NCBI RefSeq assembly: GCF_000013605.1
Contig: NC_007908.1
Coordinates: 1,612,001-1,676,000 of the forward strand
Direction of reading: 5' to 3'
Length of the DNA: 64,000 bases
From: Rhodoferax ferrireducens T118
Lineage (GTDB): Bacteria > Pseudomonadota > Gammaproteobacteria > Burkholderiales > Burkholderiaceae_C
Shown here: piece by piece, positions 63,454-64,000 of the stretch
Layout: each line of letters opens with the position of its first letter
How positions within the stretch are numbered: the first letter of the stretch is position 1
Made by a program: the position numbers and the translations under genes
Notes under the pieces: generated by a model
What the model saw: the letters and a program-made list of their open reading frames with translations, nothing else
What the model was told of the DNA's origin: nothing
The model's database searches: none

Positions 63454-64000
63454 ATGGCCGTTACCGTTGAAACGCTGGAAAAGCTGGAACGCAAGATGAC
63501 GCTGACCTTACCCGTTGGTATTGTCGAATCTGAAGTGCAATCGCGTTTGAAAAAGCTCGCACGCACCATCAAGATGGACGGATTCCGTCCAGGCAAGGTG
63601 CCCATGAACGTGGTGTCACAGCGCTATGGTTACTCGGTGCATTATGAGGTGATGAACGACAAGGTCGGCGAGGCCTTCTTTAACGCCGCCAATGAAGCCA
63701 AGCTGCGCGTGGCTGGCCAGCCACGCATCTCTGAATCAGAAGCGTCACCGGAAGGCGAAATGGCGTTTGACGCGGTGTTCGAAGTCTATCCAGACGTGAA
63801 AATTGGTGATCTGAGCACTGCGGAGGTGGAAAAAATATCCGCTGAAGTCACTGACAGCGCCATCGACAAGACGGTTGATATCCTGCGCAAGCAGCGTCGG
63901 ACCTTTTCCCAGCGCCCGCATGACGCTGCCGCGCAAGACGGCGACCGTGTGACGGTTGATTTTGAAGGCAAGATTGACGGCGAGGTGTTCGCCGGCGGCA
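63454..64000 (+). CDS. tig: Trigger factor (5' part)
   Basis: The first 182 codons of trigger factor, the ribosome-bound chaperone and peptidyl-prolyl isomerase. The ribosome-docking motif GFRPGKVP is at residues 47-54 and the FKBP-type domain begins at GDRVTVDFEGKIDGE, where the window ends. The start is set by TAGGAG about 8-12 bp upstream. The typical clpP-clpX-lon genes would be expected beyond the window. Confidence 0.95.
   Translation, partial: MAVTVETLEKLERKMTLTLPVGIVESEVQSRLKKLARTIKMDGFRPGKVPMNVVSQRYGYSVHYEVMNDKVGEAFFNAANEAKLRVAGQPRISESEASPEGEMAFDAVFEVYPDVKIGDLSTAEVEKISAEVTDSAIDKTVDILRKQRRTFSQRPHDAAAQDGDRVTVDFEGKIDGEVFAGG

Overview
The window is a high-GC beta-proteobacterial chromosome segment, most likely from the Comamonadaceae (Rhodoferax/Albidiferax/Polaromonas type). 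This rests on gene content and order (nuo operon followed by a NUDIX gene and a DUF1178 gene, tRNA-Leu next to tig, the hpnCDE set) and on a family of CTAG-containing short repeats that I associate from memory with this family. No phage, CRISPR array, rRNA or transposase gene was found.

Layout. 1-9.2 kb: the distal nuo operon (nuoG partial, then nuoHIJKLMN) for respiratory complex I, closed by a clear intrinsic terminator. 9.3-15.3 kb: NUDIX hydrolase, DUF1178 protein and a 180-kDa-class NAD-glutamate dehydrogenase. 15.3-22.6 kb: two tiny related proteins, an ABC exporter, and a divergent marR-nodT-emrA-emrB drug-efflux operon. 22.3-24.3 kb: an insertion carrying a diaminopimelate-dehydrogenase-like gene, flanked by about 0.4-kb direct repeats that duplicate the emrB/attH junction. 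24.1-30.5 kb: a seven-gene minus-strand operon, aotJQMOP-like amino-acid uptake genes followed by a PLP enzyme and an AttH/lipocalin-like secreted protein. 30.8-35.1 kb: a PAS-GGDEF diguanylate cyclase and an FtsX-like ABC permease. 35.3-42.1 kb: CBS protein, YbgC thioesterase, a TonB-like/ExbB/ExbD/ExbD energy-transduction set, a LolD-like ATPase, miaA and a Bcr-type exporter. 42.3-46.7 kb: a stress cluster (Hsp20, PAS histidine kinase, LuxR-type response regulator, Crp/Fnr regulator, universal stress protein). 46.7-51 kb: NYN-LOTUS protein, membrane Mrr-like nuclease, two-domain PPK2, ferrochelatase. 51-58.7 kb: D-amino-acid aminotransferase, penicillin acylase and the squalene genes hpnE, hpnD and hpnC, with two inverted MITE-like elements. 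58.8-64 kb: an RND efflux pair, tRNA-Leu(UAG) and the start of trigger factor.

The most unusual signal is a family of about 50-70 bp repeats (11 copies, eight of them inside unrelated protein genes). Inside genes they are always translated in one fixed frame per orientation. The five sense copies give a gap-free 16-residue module of the type ALAxV...QAA...A, and the three antisense copies give one of the type LIxT...TGA. This resembles the protein-coding palindromic elements of Rickettsia. Other points of interest are the direct-repeat-bounded gene insertion, the MITE pair, a TonB-like protein without a recognisable TonB C-terminal domain, a 26-bp palindrome on the RND promoter, and a 16-codon polyproline leader ORF before the histidine kinase.
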